Shown one piece after another: positions 41,740 to 51,144 of a stretch of 64,000 nt of DNA (the stretch's first letter is position 1; every line of letters starts with the position of its first letter). The translations under genes were made by a program, and so were the position numbers. Location of the stretch: contig JBEPUW010000007.1 in assembly GCA_041691315.1 (NCBI GenBank), forward strand, positions 1 to 64,000, given 5' to 3'. The notes under the pieces are model-generated. The model did not search any database. It was not told where the DNA came from and worked only from the letters and a program-made list of their open reading frames with translations. The DNA comes from Poindextera sp041691315. GTDB lineage: Bacteria > Pseudomonadota > Alphaproteobacteria > Caulobacterales > Caulobacteraceae.

Positions 41740-43347
41740 ATGAGCGATACATTGTCGTCGGAAGCGCCGGCCACGGATCTGGCCGCGCTCGAACAGCGCC
41801 TGATCGAGGCGTCGACGACCGGCATGACCCCGGCCGTCTGGGCCGAGGTCAAGCCGGACGCCATCGCGGTCTATGACACGCACGGGACGCGCACCTTCGC
41901 CGAGCTGAACGCCAACGCCAACCGCGTGGTCCGCCTGTTGCGCGACCATGGCCTGCAGCCTGGCGACCCGGTGGCCCTGCTCTGCAGCAACCGGGCCGAA
42001 TTCCTGGAAGTGCTGCAGGGGACCCTGCGCGCCGGCTTCCGCATCACCCCGGTCAACTGGCACCTGACCGCCGAGGAGATCGCCTATGTGGTCAACGACT
42101 GCCAGGCCAAGGCGCTGTTCGCCGAGGTGCGCTACGAGGCGGGCCTGAAGGCCTCGGCCGACGCCGAACGGCTGGTGCTGAAGGTGGCCATCGGCGGTCC
42201 GGCCGAGGGTTTCCTCAACTATCAGGACGAGCTCGACGCCCGCGACGGATCGAACATCGCCGACCCGATCCAGGGCAACGCCATGCTCTATACCTCCGGC
42301 ACCACCGGCCGGCCGAAGGGCGTCTACCGCAAGGCGCTGGTCAACCTCCCCTACGTGCTGGGCGGGATCCGTGGCTACCAGCATGAGAGCGACGTGCAGC
42401 TCTGCGCCGGGCCGGCCTACCACGCCGCGCCGCTGGGCATCGATATCCGCGGCCCGATGAGCCAGGGCATCCCGGTGGTGTTCATGGACAGCCGCTGGGA
42501 CTCCGAGACGGTCCTCAAGACCATAGAACAATATCGCATCAGCCACGGCCACATGGTCGCGATCATGTTCCAGCGTTTGCTGGGCCTGCCGCCCGAGATC
42601 AAGGCAAAGTACGACCTCTCGTCGCTGCGCCACATCATCCATGGCGCGGCTCCCTGCCCGCCCGACGTCAAGCGCGCCATGATCGAGTGGCTTGGGCCGA
42701 TCCTGGGCGAATACTATGCCGGCTCCGAAGGCGGCGGCGGCTACACCATCACCTCCGAGGAGTGGCTGCAGAAACCCGGCAGCGTCGGCAAGAACACCAC
42801 GCCCGACGGCACCCGGGTGCTGGACGACGAGGGCAATCCGGTCGCGCCGGGCGAGCCCGGCATGCTCTATTTCAAGGTCGCGGCGGCAAGCCCGTTCGAA
42901 TATTTCAACGATCCGGAAAAGACCGCCGCCAGCCACCGCGACGGCTATTTCACCCTGGGCGACGTCGGCTATTTCGACGCGGACGGCTACCTCTTCCTCA
43001 CCGGCCGCACCGCCGAGTGCATCATTTCCGGCGGGGTGAACATCTATCCGCAGGAGATCGACAACGAGCTGATCAAGCACCCGGCGGTCGAGGATAGCTG
43101 CGCCATCGGCGTGCCCAACACCGAGTGGGGCGAAGAGGTGAAGGTCGTGCTGATGCTGAAGCCTGGCTATGAGCCCAGCCCGGCGCTGACCGCCGAGATC
43201 ATGAGCTTCGCCCGCGAACACCTGGCCGGGTTCAAGGTGCCGCGCTCGGTGGACTATGTCGACGACCTGCCCCGTTCGCCCGCCGGCAAGATTCAGCGCA
43301 AGAAGGTCCGCGACCCCTTCTGGGCCGGCCGCAAGGTGCAAATCTAG
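41740..43347 (+). CDS. Acyl-CoA synthetase (AMP-dependent ligase)
   Basis: A 535-residue ANL-superfamily enzyme. Core motif A3 is MLYTSGTTGRPKGVYRKAL, A5 is GEYYAGSEGGGGYTITSEEW, A7 LGDVGYFDADGYLFLTGR, and A10 SPAGKIQRKKVRDPFW with the catalytic lysine. It activates a carboxylic acid with ATP and CoA, feeding the acyl-CoA dehydrogenase encoded four bases upstream. The pair probably begins breakdown of one particular fatty or branched acid, which the sequence does not name. It is followed by a family A repeat. Confidence 0.93.
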   Translation: MSDTLSSEAPATDLAALEQRLIEASTTGMTPAVWAEVKPDAIAVYDTHGTRTFAELNANANRVVRLLRDHGLQPGDPVALLCSNRAEFLEVLQGTLRAGFRITPVNWHLTAEEIAYVVNDCQAKALFAEVRYEAGLKASADAERLVLKVAIGGPAEGFLNYQDELDARDGSNIADPIQGNAMLYTSGTTGRPKGVYRKALVNLPYVLGGIRGYQHESDVQLCAGPAYHAAPLGIDIRGPMSQGIPVVFMDSRWDSETVLKTIEQYRISHGHMVAIMFQRLLGLPPEIKAKYDLSSLRHIIHGAAPCPPDVKRAMIEWLGPILGEYYAGSEGGGGYTITSEEWLQKPGSVGKNTTPDGTRVLDDEGNPVAPGEPGMLYFKVAAASPFEYFNDPEKTAASHRDGYFTLGDVGYFDADGYLFLTGRTAECIISGGVNIYPQEIDNELIKHPAVEDSCAIGVPNTEWGEEVKVVLMLKPGYEPSPALTAEIMSFAREHLAGFKVPRSVDYVDDLPRSPAGKIQRKKVRDPFWAGRKVQI

Positions 43348-43372
43348 CGGACGCGTCGCTCGTATTTCAGAT

Positions 43373-43480
43373 CGTCACCCCCCGCTGGAGCCGCGAAGCG
43401 GCGGAATGCGGGGGCCCATGAACACCGATCCATGACGGTGTTCATGGATGGCCCGAACAAGTCGGGCCATGACGGGGGGT
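43373..43480. repeat. Dispersed palindromic repeat, family A, copy 3
   Basis: Same orientation as the copy at 10709: CGTCACCCCCCGCTGGAGCC, GCGGGGGCCCATGAACACCG, then GTGTTCATGGATGGCCCGAA and a closing GGGCCATGACGGG. The two CATGAACAC/GTGTTCATG arms make a strong central hairpin. It lies between the ligase stop and the Nudix gene, and long reading frames of the Nudix gene run falsely into it. Confidence 0.85.
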
Positions 43481-43530
43481 GTGAGCGTGACAGGCTTGCC
43501 GGACGCCCGGACTCACCTCTTGGTCGCGCA

Positions 43531-43971
43531 ATGGCGCAGCAACGCTTCAAACTCATCGCCGCCGTCTATCTGCTGTTTCGGCGGGGCGACGAGATCCTGC
43601 TCTTGCTGCGCGCCAACACCGGCTACGAGGACGGCAATTACGGCCTGGTCTCGGGCCATGTCGACGGCGACGAGCCGCTGGCGGTCGCGGCCGCGCGTGA
43701 GGCCCGCGAAGAGGCTGGGGTGGAGATCGATCCGGTCGATCTCGCCCTGCGCACCGTCATGCATCGGCGACAGGACGACGAGCGGGTCGAGTTCTTCTTC
43801 GAGCCGAGCCGCTGGCGCGGCGAAATCCGCAATATGGAGCCGGACAAGTGCGCGGCGCTCCACTGGTTTCCGATCGGCGCCTTGCCCGACAACACCATCC
43901 CCTACATCCGCGAAGCCATCGCGCGGTACCGCGAGGCCGTCCCCTATTCCGCCTTCTGGAAGCCGAGCTGA
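43531..43971 (+). CDS. Nudix hydrolase
   Basis: A 146-residue Nudix-fold pyrophosphohydrolase. The Nudix box is complete: GHVDGDEPLAVAAAREAREE followed by AG, giving G-x5-E-x7-R-E-x2-E-E-x-G at about residues 42-63. It should hydrolyse a nucleoside diphosphate linked to another moiety; the substrate cannot be told. The start is the ATG at 43531, because the longer reading frame goes back into the family A repeat. Confidence 0.92.
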   Translation: MAQQRFKLIAAVYLLFRRGDEILLLLRANTGYEDGNYGLVSGHVDGDEPLAVAAAREAREEAGVEIDPVDLALRTVMHRRQDDERVEFFFEPSRWRGEIRNMEPDKCAALHWFPIGALPDNTIPYIREAIARYREAVPYSAFWKPS

Positions 43972-43983
43972 ATCGCTACGGCG

Positions 43984-45510
43984 TCAATCGCCGAACGTAA
44001 TCGATCGAGCCGTGCGGTAGTACTCCAGGGCGTCCGGGGAACCCGCCGGATCGACCAGGGCCACGTAGCTGTCCGGCCGCAGCAGATAGAGGGCGTTCTG
44101 CGTCAGGCCGGCGGCTTCGTGCTCGGGCCGCCAGGCGAAGACGTGCAACGGCAGCCCCGCCTGGGCGCACCGCTGCACCAGCGCTTCGCTGGCCGCGCCG
44201 TAGACGTGCACCTGCCAGACCATGGCCGCCAGCGAGGCGAAGTTGTCCTCGCCCTGAGCCGGCGCCCAAGGCAGGCGATCACCGCCGTGGACGCGACCGG
44301 CCTTGCCGGCGCTCAAGGGGCCGTCGCGATAGTTCAAGGTGATCTGGCTGACCATGCGGAAGAGAAACTCCCGCGCCGTCTCGACGCGAACCAGGTTCGA
44401 CAGCAGCACCGGCGCGATGCGGGTGCGCAGGATGTCGGCCAGCGTCCCGTCGGCCGTGGCGATGGAAAAGGCCCGGTCGGTGGTGGCCACCAGCCGGCGG
44501 GCAAAGCCGATCCGCTCGGCCTCGTAGCTGTCCAGCAGGCTGTCGGGCGCGCGGCCGCCCAGCACCGCCGCCAGCTTCCAGGCCAGGTTGATCACGTCGC
44601 CGATGCCGGTGTTCATGCCCTGGCCACCGGCGGGGCTGTGGATGTGCGCCGCATCGCCGGCCAGGAAGGCGCGGCCGGCACGGAAGTGATCGGTCACCCG
44701 GTGATGCACGTGATAGGTCGAAAACCAGTTCACCTTGTTCACCTGGACCTTCAGGTTCTGGATGGCGCGGTCGCTGACATCCTCGAATTGCAGCGTCTCG
44801 GCGTGGTCGGCGCGCTGGTCGCGCACCGTGCCGATCAGCCGCGCGCGCCCCTCGCCGGCCATCGGGAACAGCGCCAGGAAGTCGGCCTCGTCGAGATCGA
44901 CATGCAGTTCGCCGTCGACCGGCGGGCCGGACGCCTCGACATCGGCGACGTAGAAAATCTGGCGATAGGTGCCGCCCGGAAACCCCGTGCCGGTGATTTC
45001 GCGCACCGTCGAGCGCGCGCCGTCGCAGCCGGCGATATAGGCCGCCTCGCAGGTCTCCTCCGCCTCGTCCGCTCCGCGAAGCCGGGCCGTGACGCGATCG
45101 CCGTTATCTTCGAAACTCACCAACTCGGTGTGGCGCTCGACGGCGACGCCCAGCGCCGCAAGCCGCTCGATCAGCAGCCGCTCATGCTGGTCCTGCGGGA
45201 AGATGTGCAGGAAGGGATAGGGGGTCAGGCCTTCGCCCACGGTCTCGAACGGCAGCCGCGCGGCCTTCTTGCCCTTGACCCAGAGATTGACCGCCGGGGT
45301 CTTGTGGCCACGGGCGATGACTGCGTCGGCCAGGTCGAGCTGGCTGTAGAGCTCCAGCGTGCGGGCCTGGACCGCCAGCGCCCGCGATGTGGTTCCGGCC
45401 TCGGCGGTCTTGTCGACGATGCGCACCTCCACGCCCAGCTTGGTGAGCCAGAGCGCCAGCACCAGGCCGGTGGGTCCGGCGCCGACGACCAGGACATCGC
45501 ACTTCGTCAT
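43984..45510 (-). CDS. FAD-dependent aromatic monooxygenase (PheA/TfdB type)
   Basis: A 508-residue class A flavoprotein hydroxylase. The dinucleotide-binding GAGPTGLVLALWL (residues about 10-22), the DG-type segment YIAGCDGARSTVRE, and the GD motif GRAFLAGDAAHIHSPAGGQG are intact, and a thioredoxin-like C-terminal domain follows. Relatives hydroxylate phenols, resorcinol or polyketide intermediates with NAD(P)H and oxygen. Its start overlaps the TetR stop by four bases, so the regulator and enzyme are one operon and the substrate is likely the inducer. Confidence 0.93.
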   Translation of the reverse strand: MTKCDVLVVGAGPTGLVLALWLTKLGVEVRIVDKTAEAGTTSRALAVQARTLELYSQLDLADAVIARGHKTPAVNLWVKGKKAARLPFETVGEGLTPYPFLHIFPQDQHERLLIERLAALGVAVERHTELVSFEDNGDRVTARLRGADEAEETCEAAYIAGCDGARSTVREITGTGFPGGTYRQIFYVADVEASGPPVDGELHVDLDEADFLALFPMAGEGRARLIGTVRDQRADHAETLQFEDVSDRAIQNLKVQVNKVNWFSTYHVHHRVTDHFRAGRAFLAGDAAHIHSPAGGQGMNTGIGDVINLAWKLAAVLGGRAPDSLLDSYEAERIGFARRLVATTDRAFSIATADGTLADILRTRIAPVLLSNLVRVETAREFLFRMVSQITLNYRDGPLSAGKAGRVHGGDRLPWAPAQGEDNFASLAAMVWQVHVYGAASEALVQRCAQAGLPLHVFAWRPEHEAAGLTQNALYLLRPDSYVALVDPAGSPDALEYYRTARSITFGD

Positions 45511-46148
45511 CTCGCATCTCCCAAAAGCATGCCGTGCAGCACCGTCTGGGCGTGCTGCGTCGCCAGCGCCGCCAGGTCGGGCGCGTCAATGACGGCGTCG
45601 CCGAACACCTCGCGGTAGAGCACGGCCATGATCATTGGCCCGGCCAGCGAAAAGGCGTGCAGACGCGGATCGCCAGGCGCGACCTCGCCGCGCGCCTGGG
45701 CGCGGGCGATGAAGCCGGTCATCAGGTCAACCATCACCGCGACGACATCATCGTGCCAGATGCGCGCCAGGTCGGGGAAGTTGCGCGACTCGCCGACCAC
45801 CATCTTGACCACCGCGCCCAACCGGCGCTGGCTCAGGAATTGCGCGGCGCGGCTCAGGATCATCGGCGCAAGCTCGGTGAACGGGCCGTCGAAGGCCTCG
45901 GCGACGGCCTTGATGGCCGTGATGTTCGGCGTCACCGCCGTGCGGACGACGGCGCGGAACAGGTCTTCCTTGGTCTCGAAATAGAGGTAGAGCGCGCCCT
46001 TGGAGACGCCGGCCTGGGCCGCGATGTCGTCCAGCCGGGCGGCGGCGAAGCCCTTCTCGGCGAACACGTCCAGCGCCGCCCGGGCGATCTCGGCCGGCCG
46101 CGCCGTCTTGCGCCTGCGAAACTTGGGTGCGTCGTCCGCCATGGGCAT
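45507..46148 (-). CDS. TetR-family transcriptional regulator
   Basis: A 213-residue repressor with the TetR helix-turn-helix near residues 15-60 (EIARAALDVFAEKGFAAARLDDIAAQAGVSKGALYLYFETKEDLFRAVV), then a ligand-binding C-terminal domain of the AefR/TetR_C type. A perfect 24-bp palindrome lies only four bases upstream of the ATG, so it very likely represses itself and the monooxygenase downstream. No ribosome site precedes the ATG within the palindrome, so the mRNA may be leaderless; the ATG two codons on is an alternative start. Confidence 0.92.
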   Translation of the reverse strand: MPMADDAPKFRRRKTARPAEIARAALDVFAEKGFAAARLDDIAAQAGVSKGALYLYFETKEDLFRAVVRTAVTPNITAIKAVAEAFDGPFTELAPMILSRAAQFLSQRRLGAVVKMVVGESRNFPDLARIWHDDVVAVMVDLMTGFIARAQARGEVAPGDPRLHAFSLAGPMIMAVLYREVFGDAVIDAPDLAALATQHAQTVLHGMLLGDAR

Positions 46149-46152
46149 ACGT

Positions 46153-46176
46153 TAATAACTGACCGGTCAGTTATTA
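46153..46176. promoter_or_regulatory. Perfect 24-bp palindromic operator of the TetR gene
   Basis: TAATAACTGACC followed by its exact complement. Palindromes of this size at a tetR promoter are the usual repressor binding site. Its core GACCGGTC, with AT-rich flanks, stands out in the GC-rich background. It sits 4 bp before the ATG at 46148. Confidence 0.8.
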
Positions 46177-46181
46177 GCCTG

Positions 46182-46262
46182 AACGACAAGACCCGTCAAT
46201 GCGCCTCGCCTGGCGACCGCATCAAGGAGCGCGGCATCTACGTCGACCAGCTCTACTTTTGA
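46182..46262 (+). pseudogene. Possible gene remnant with strong coding signature (25 codons)
   Basis: On the plus strand, 26 codons from 46182 end in TGA at 46260-46262 and read ..DKTRQCASPGDRIKERGIYVDQ LYF. Third positions are G or C in about 85% of codons, as in real genes here, although the stretch lies between tetR and the broken AraC gene and has no start of its own. It looks like the 3' tail of a deleted gene. The protein family was not recognised, so this is tentative. Confidence 0.35.
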
Positions 46263-46286
46263 TCTCGCCGGCACACACGACAGCCA

Positions 46287-47227
46287 TTAAGACGCCGGCT
46301 CCGCGCCCCTGGCTGGATGGCGGCCCGTTCGCCATGTGCCCGGTGGCATGCCGACATGCTTCTTGAACGCACGATTGAAGGCGGCCTCGGATTCATAGCC
46401 GACCTCAACGCCCGCCTGGGCGACGCTGACGCCGGGTGTCGCCAGCCGCCGCGCGGCCAGTTGCATCCGCCAGCGGGCGAGATATTGCATCGGCGCGACG
46501 CCGACATAGCGGGCGAAGCGCTCGGCGAACACCGAGCGCGACAGGCCGACCTCGCCCGCGAGCGTTTCGACCGACCAATCATGGGCGGGCTGACCGTGGA
46601 TGAGGCGCAGCGCGTGGCCGACATGCCGATCGCGCAGACCCGAGAGCCAGCCGCGTGAGTCCGCGGGCAGGCTGGCGATATGCTTACGCACGACCTCGAC
46701 GAACATCATCTCGGCCAGCCTGGCCAGCATGGTCTCGCTGCCGGCCCCGCCGAGCTCGGTCTCCTCAACGGCGACGCGGAGCATCTCGGAAAACCAGCTC
46801 TGGCTGGCTGCGGACATCTCCGCCTGAAAGAGACGCGGTAACGCCTCCAGGAGCGGATTGAACGGCCGTGCGTCACAACCGAGGTAACCGCAGATCGCAT
46901 GAGCGCTCTCGGGCCCCTCGCCCTGGTGAAAGATCGTCAACGGCAGCGGCCGGTCGATCGGGCGCTGATAGCGTGAAGGATCGGCCTCGGCGCACAGGCC
47001 TGGCGCCGAGCCGAGGACATTCGCATCGCCCATTGGCAAGACGACGACGTGACCAGCGTCGACAAAGCGTGGAAGCCGATCACGTGCTCGCACCCGGGCA
47101 TGACCTTGTCAGCGATCTCGGATGTCGCTGGCGAGGCGCCGACAAACGGATAGCGGAAGTGGTGGTCGAAAAAGATCGCCCCGGTCAGGCGCACCGCGCT
47201 GAGTACGTCCGAAAGCACATCCATCAA
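46287..47227 (-). pseudogene. AraC-family regulator, broken by deletion/frameshift
   Basis: The N-terminal cupin-type part lies in one frame from 47227 (MMDVLSDVLSAVRLTGAIFF..VMPGCEHVIGFHA). The rest is in a second frame, from about 47075 (FVDAGHVVVLPMGDANVLGSAPG..) to the stop at 46287. In intact relatives about 20 residues (the CWAEL region) lie between HA and DAGDVVV; here they are missing and the frame changes. The C-terminal two helix-turn-helix units (VETLAGEVGLSRSVFAERFARYVG and VAQAGVEVGYESEAAFNRAFKKH) are intact. A downstream start (GTG, 47093) could give a 268-residue fragment with DNA binding but no full sensor. Confidence 0.8.
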
Positions 47228-47419
47228 GGCGTCCCCCGGCGATGGCCTCCGTCCGATGCGGACGCGTGGGCAGTTTCGAACGAATTTCGCATGGCCGGTC
47301 GCTGGATTCCAGGACGATCAGGCAAGAGAAGGCGACGACCGGACATAGGCTGAGGCGGCAAAGCGATCAATGAATGGCGCTGTCGCGGTCGCGGGGCGGC
47401 ATCATCCTCGGGGAACACC

Positions 47420-48802
47420 ATGACCAATGAAGCCGTCGCCCAGTTCAGCCAAGGCCTGCGCGGCCGCGTTATCGGCCGTGAGCATCCCAACTACGAGGAG
47501 GCTCGGAAGCTGTACAACGGCATGATCGACAAGCGGCCCTTGCTGATCGCGCGCTGCGCCGATGCGGCCGACGTGATCGCCGCGGTCAATTTCGGCCGCG
47601 ATCATCGGCTCCCGATCGCGGTTCGCGGCGGCGGCCATAACGGCCCCGGCCTCGGCAGCGTCGATGACGGCCTCGTCATCGATCTCTCCGAAATGAAGGG
47701 CGTACGAGTCGACCCGATAGGACGGACCGCGCGGGTCGGCGGCGGATGCCTCACCGGCGAGGTCGATCACGCCACCCATGCTTTTGGTCAGGCAGCGCCG
47801 TTCGGCGTGATCTCAACCACAGGCGTCGGTGGTCTCACACTGGGTGGCGGACACGGCTATCTGAGCCGTCAATACGGCCTGACGATCGACAATCTTCTCG
47901 AAGCCGATGTCGTGCTGGCCGACGGCAGCTTCGTCACCGCTTCGGAGACGGACAACGCCGATCTGCTCTGGGCTCTGAAAGGCGGCGGCGGCAACTTCGG
48001 TGTTGTAACCAGCTTTCTCTTCCGCACGCATCCCGCCAGCGTTGTCTATGGCGGCCCCATCATCTTCGATCTCGCCGATGCGGCGGCGGTGCTGCGCTGG
48101 TATCGCCAGTTCCAGACGACTGCGCCGGAGGCGTTTTACATTTTCTCGGGCCTGCAGACGGTGCCGCCCGATGACCCCTTCCCACGGGAGCACTGGGGCA
48201 AGAGGGCATGCGCTCTCGTGGTCTGCCACAACGGGTCGCTCGCCGAGGGTGAGGAGGCGGTCGGCGCAATTCGCGCCGAGCTGCCCACGCCGATCATCGA
48301 CTGGGCGGGGCCGATGCCCTTTCCGGTGCTGCAATCGCTGTTCGACGCGGCGCTGCCGAAGGGACTTCAACTGTATTGGAAGGGCGATTTCGTCAACGAA
48401 CTCTCCGACGCCGCCATCGACGTGCATATCGCTCATGCCGCGAGCGCACCGACCCCGCTCTGCATCATGCACCTCTATCCGATCGACGGCGCGGTCCATC
48501 GCCAGCCGCGGGCCGCTGCCGCCTGGGGGCACCGCGACGTGACCTGGTCGATGGTCATCGGCGCTGTCGGTGCCGATCCGACGCAAGCCCCCGCCCTAAG
48601 GCGCTGGGCTCAAGACTACTGGGCGGCGATTCACCCCTTCAATCTCGCCGGAGCCTATTCCAATTTCATGATGGACGACGAGGGGGACGCGCGCGTCAGG
48701 GCCGCCTACGGCGACAACTTCGCTCGGCTTGCCGCACTCAAGAAGACGTACGATCCCGCCAATCTCTTCCGCATCAACCAGAACATTCGGCCCGATGGGT
48801 GA
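47420..48802 (+). CDS. FAD-linked oxidoreductase, BBE/6-hydroxynicotine oxidase type
   Basis: A 460-residue flavoprotein with an FAD_binding_4 domain and the C-terminal berberine-bridge-like (BBE) segment. The covalent-FAD histidine is H73 in RGGGHNGPGLG; GGLTLGGGHGYLSRQYGLTIDNLLEADVVLADG is the second conserved stretch, and KKTYDPANLFRINQNIRP closes the BBE region. It should oxidise a carbinol or amine with oxygen. It diverges from the broken AraC gene, a layout that suggests AraC once controlled it; the start has GGGGA just upstream. Confidence 0.92.
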   Translation: MTNEAVAQFSQGLRGRVIGREHPNYEEARKLYNGMIDKRPLLIARCADAADVIAAVNFGRDHRLPIAVRGGGHNGPGLGSVDDGLVIDLSEMKGVRVDPIGRTARVGGGCLTGEVDHATHAFGQAAPFGVISTTGVGGLTLGGGHGYLSRQYGLTIDNLLEADVVLADGSFVTASETDNADLLWALKGGGGNFGVVTSFLFRTHPASVVYGGPIIFDLADAAAVLRWYRQFQTTAPEAFYIFSGLQTVPPDDPFPREHWGKRACALVVCHNGSLAEGEEAVGAIRAELPTPIIDWAGPMPFPVLQSLFDAALPKGLQLYWKGDFVNELSDAAIDVHIAHAASAPTPLCIMHLYPIDGAVHRQPRAAAAWGHRDVTWSMVIGAVGADPTQAPALRRWAQDYWAAIHPFNLAGAYSNFMMDDEGDARVRAAYGDNFARLAALKKTYDPANLFRINQNIRPDG

Positions 48803-48883
48803 CCGTCAATCTCGCGGCGCATGTCAGGGTTGCTGCTTAGCGCGCGATGGCGCTGCATACCCTCGTCCCAGCATCGTTCCCGG

Positions 48884-49375
48884 TCAGCCGCATCGGACGG
48901 CCGCGTCGGGACCCTCGCTCTCGATCATCATCGGCCGCGCCGACATGCCGGGCGCTCCATAAGGCACTCCCGGCGCCGGCAGGAGATCGAAATCGAGGGG
49001 GTCGTTAGGCCCCCGCTGGCGCAGTTCCCCATTCGGCATACGCTTGCGGATCGCGGCCAGCACTGTGAATTCCTCCTGGGGCAGCTTCGCAAACAGGACC
49101 GCGCCGTTGGCGTGCAGGTCTTTGACCGGGAACCCGAACACGGTGAAGCCGGGCGGCACGTCGAAGTAGGCGTCATCGGTGCCCAAGCTTGGCATGGCGT
49201 GACGCACCAGAGCCCTGATATCCGAAGGACCCGAGCACTCGAAAGACGCCTCGGCCGCGGCGATCTTCGGGTCCTTTGGAGCGCGAGCGCTGCGGCCCAG
49301 GTCGCACCCGCAGAGCAGCAGCAACAGCAGGGCGCCAGCCGCCAGGCGGCCACGGTCTCTGGCTCGTCCGAACAT
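48884..49375 (-). CDS. Putative lipoprotein, unknown function
   Basis: From ATG 49375 the product reads MFGRARDRGRLAAGALLLLLLCGCDL, a lipoprotein signal with a cysteine after LLLCG. The mature part of about 140 residues has FDVPPGFTVFGFPVKDLHANGAVLFAKLPQEEFTVLAAIRKRMPNGE, suggesting a small alpha/beta domain. No family recognised. The longer frame to 49420 is unlikely because the lipoprotein signal would be internal. Confidence 0.72.
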   Translation of the reverse strand: MFGRARDRGRLAAGALLLLLLCGCDLGRSARAPKDPKIAAAEASFECSGPSDIRALVRHAMPSLGTDDAYFDVPPGFTVFGFPVKDLHANGAVLFAKLPQEEFTVLAAIRKRMPNGELRQRGPNDPLDFDLLPAPGVPYGAPGMSARPMMIESEGPDAAVRCG

Positions 49376-49491
49376 AGCGTCACCCCCAAGGACCGCCGCG
49401 TCGAGCGGATTGGTCCTCACAGAGCCTAGATCGAGCCGGTTCTAAAACCAATCACGCGCTCCCCGACCGAAGCGATGCCTCGTCACCTGAG

Positions 49492-51144
49492 TCAGAAACC
49501 CAGCGCCAGTCCCTCGACGCGCGGGTCCGAGCCGCCGGCCAGGACGCCGGTCGCGGGGTCGCGGGCGATGATCTGCGCCGCGCCGCCGGCGCCCCAGCCG
49601 CCCATGGACTCCAGCCTGTGGCCCAGAGCTTCCAGGCCGGCGCGGGTGTCGTCGGCGAGCCGCGTTTCCACCTCCAGCCGGTAGGGATTGGGCCGGTTGG
49701 CCGGGTCGGTGCCCGGCCACATGCTCCAGCGTGGCAGCTCGGTCGCCGCCTGCACGTCCAGGCCGCCGTCGATCAGGCCGACCAGCATCTGCAGGTTCCA
49801 CTGCGGCTGGCCATCGCCGCCGGGCGTGCCGCCGACCATGACCGGAACGCCGTCGCCGTCCTGCAACGACCAGCAGTTCAGGGTGTGCATGGTCTTCTTG
49901 CCGGGTGCGAACAGGTTGGGATGGCCCTCGTCCAGGCTGAAGCCGCGGCCGACACGGTTGTTCAGGATCACGCCGGTATCGCCGGCGATGACGCCGCTGC
50001 CGAACGGGCTGGAGACCGACTGGATCAGCGAGACCATCATGCCGTCGCCGTCGACGACGCAGAGATAGGTGGTGTCGCCGTCGGCCATGACGCCGGCGGC
50101 GGTCTCTTCGGCCGACCGCGCCGCATCGATCTCGGCGAAGCGCCGGGCGGCCCAGGGCTTAGACAACAGCGTCTTCAGCGGCGTCGGCCCGAAGGCCGGA
50201 TCCATCGCGAACGCCATGCGGTCGGCATAGGCGAGCTTGGTCGCCTCGACCAGGATATGGACAGCGTCCGCGTCGCCGGCGGCCAGCGCCTCGGGCGTGG
50301 CGTTCTCGACGATGTTGAGGGCCTCCAGCAGGATCATGCCCTGCGACGGCAGGCCGGTCTGGTGGAGGGTGTAGCCGCGGTAGATGGTCGAGATCGTCGA
50401 TTCCAGCATCGTCTCGTGCCCGGCGAGGTCGTCGGCGGACAACGCCCCGCCCAGGGCCTGCACCGCTTCGGCCACCCGGCGGGCGACATCACCTTGGTAG
50501 AAGACCGCCGACCCCTCGGCGACGATGGCGCGCAGCGTGCGGGCCAGGTCGGCCTGGCGCAGCAGCTCGCCCGGCCTGGGCGCCCGGCCGCCGGGCATGA
50601 GCACCGCCGCCGTCGCCGGGCAGCACTGGATCAGCGCGGCGAAGGCGTCGATCGCCGCCCAACCGAGGGTGGTGACGGCGAACCCTTGCTCGGCATGGCC
50701 GATGGCCGGGGCGGCCAGGGACGCCAGCGGCTGGCTCCCGAACCGTTCCAGCAACGCGCCATAGGCGTGCACCATGCCCGGAACCCCGATGGACAGCGGC
50801 CCGTCCAGCGGCATGTGGGTCCCGTCGCCGGCCGCGCGCATCTGCTCGAGGGTGGCGGCGCGCGGCGCGATGCCGCTGCCCAGCACGGCTACGGGCGCCT
50901 GACCCGGCGGCTGGACGATGGCGAAGAGATCGCCGCCGAGGCCGCACATCTCAGGCATCACCACCGCGGCGGTCAGGCCCGCCGCCACCGCCGCATCGAC
51001 CGCATTGCCGCCGGCCTTCAGCACCTGCAGGCCGGTCTCGGCGGTCAGCGGATGGGCCGCGGCGATCATGCCATGGCTGGCGAAGGCGGGGCCGATCCGC
51101 CGTCGCCGCCACCGGGGGCGTTTGCCGCCCGGAAAACCGATCAT
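49492..51144 (-). CDS. ggt: Gamma-glutamyltransferase
   Basis: A 550-residue Ntn-hydrolase. The N-terminal domain contains SHGMIAAAHPLTAETGLQVLKAGGNAVDAAVAAGLTAAVVMPEMCGLGGDLF; the catalytic threonine begins the small subunit in DGDTTYLCVVDGDG near residue 360, with SVSSPFGSGVI following. It should cleave the gamma-glutamyl bond of glutathione or move the glutamyl group. There is no evident signal peptide, unlike most bacterial GGT, so localisation is uncertain. It overlaps the CDP-DAG pyrophosphatase gene by four bases, which precedes it. Confidence 0.93.
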   Translation of the reverse strand: MIGFPGGKRPRWRRRRIGPAFASHGMIAAAHPLTAETGLQVLKAGGNAVDAAVAAGLTAAVVMPEMCGLGGDLFAIVQPPGQAPVAVLGSGIAPRAATLEQMRAAGDGTHMPLDGPLSIGVPGMVHAYGALLERFGSQPLASLAAPAIGHAEQGFAVTTLGWAAIDAFAALIQCCPATAAVLMPGGRAPRPGELLRQADLARTLRAIVAEGSAVFYQGDVARRVAEAVQALGGALSADDLAGHETMLESTISTIYRGYTLHQTGLPSQGMILLEALNIVENATPEALAAGDADAVHILVEATKLAYADRMAFAMDPAFGPTPLKTLLSKPWAARRFAEIDAARSAEETAAGVMADGDTTYLCVVDGDGMMVSLIQSVSSPFGSGVIAGDTGVILNNRVGRGFSLDEGHPNLFAPGKKTMHTLNCWSLQDGDGVPVMVGGTPGGDGQPQWNLQMLVGLIDGGLDVQAATELPRWSMWPGTDPANRPNPYRLEVETRLADDTRAGLEALGHRLESMGGWGAGGAAQIIARDPATGVLAGGSDPRVEGLALGF

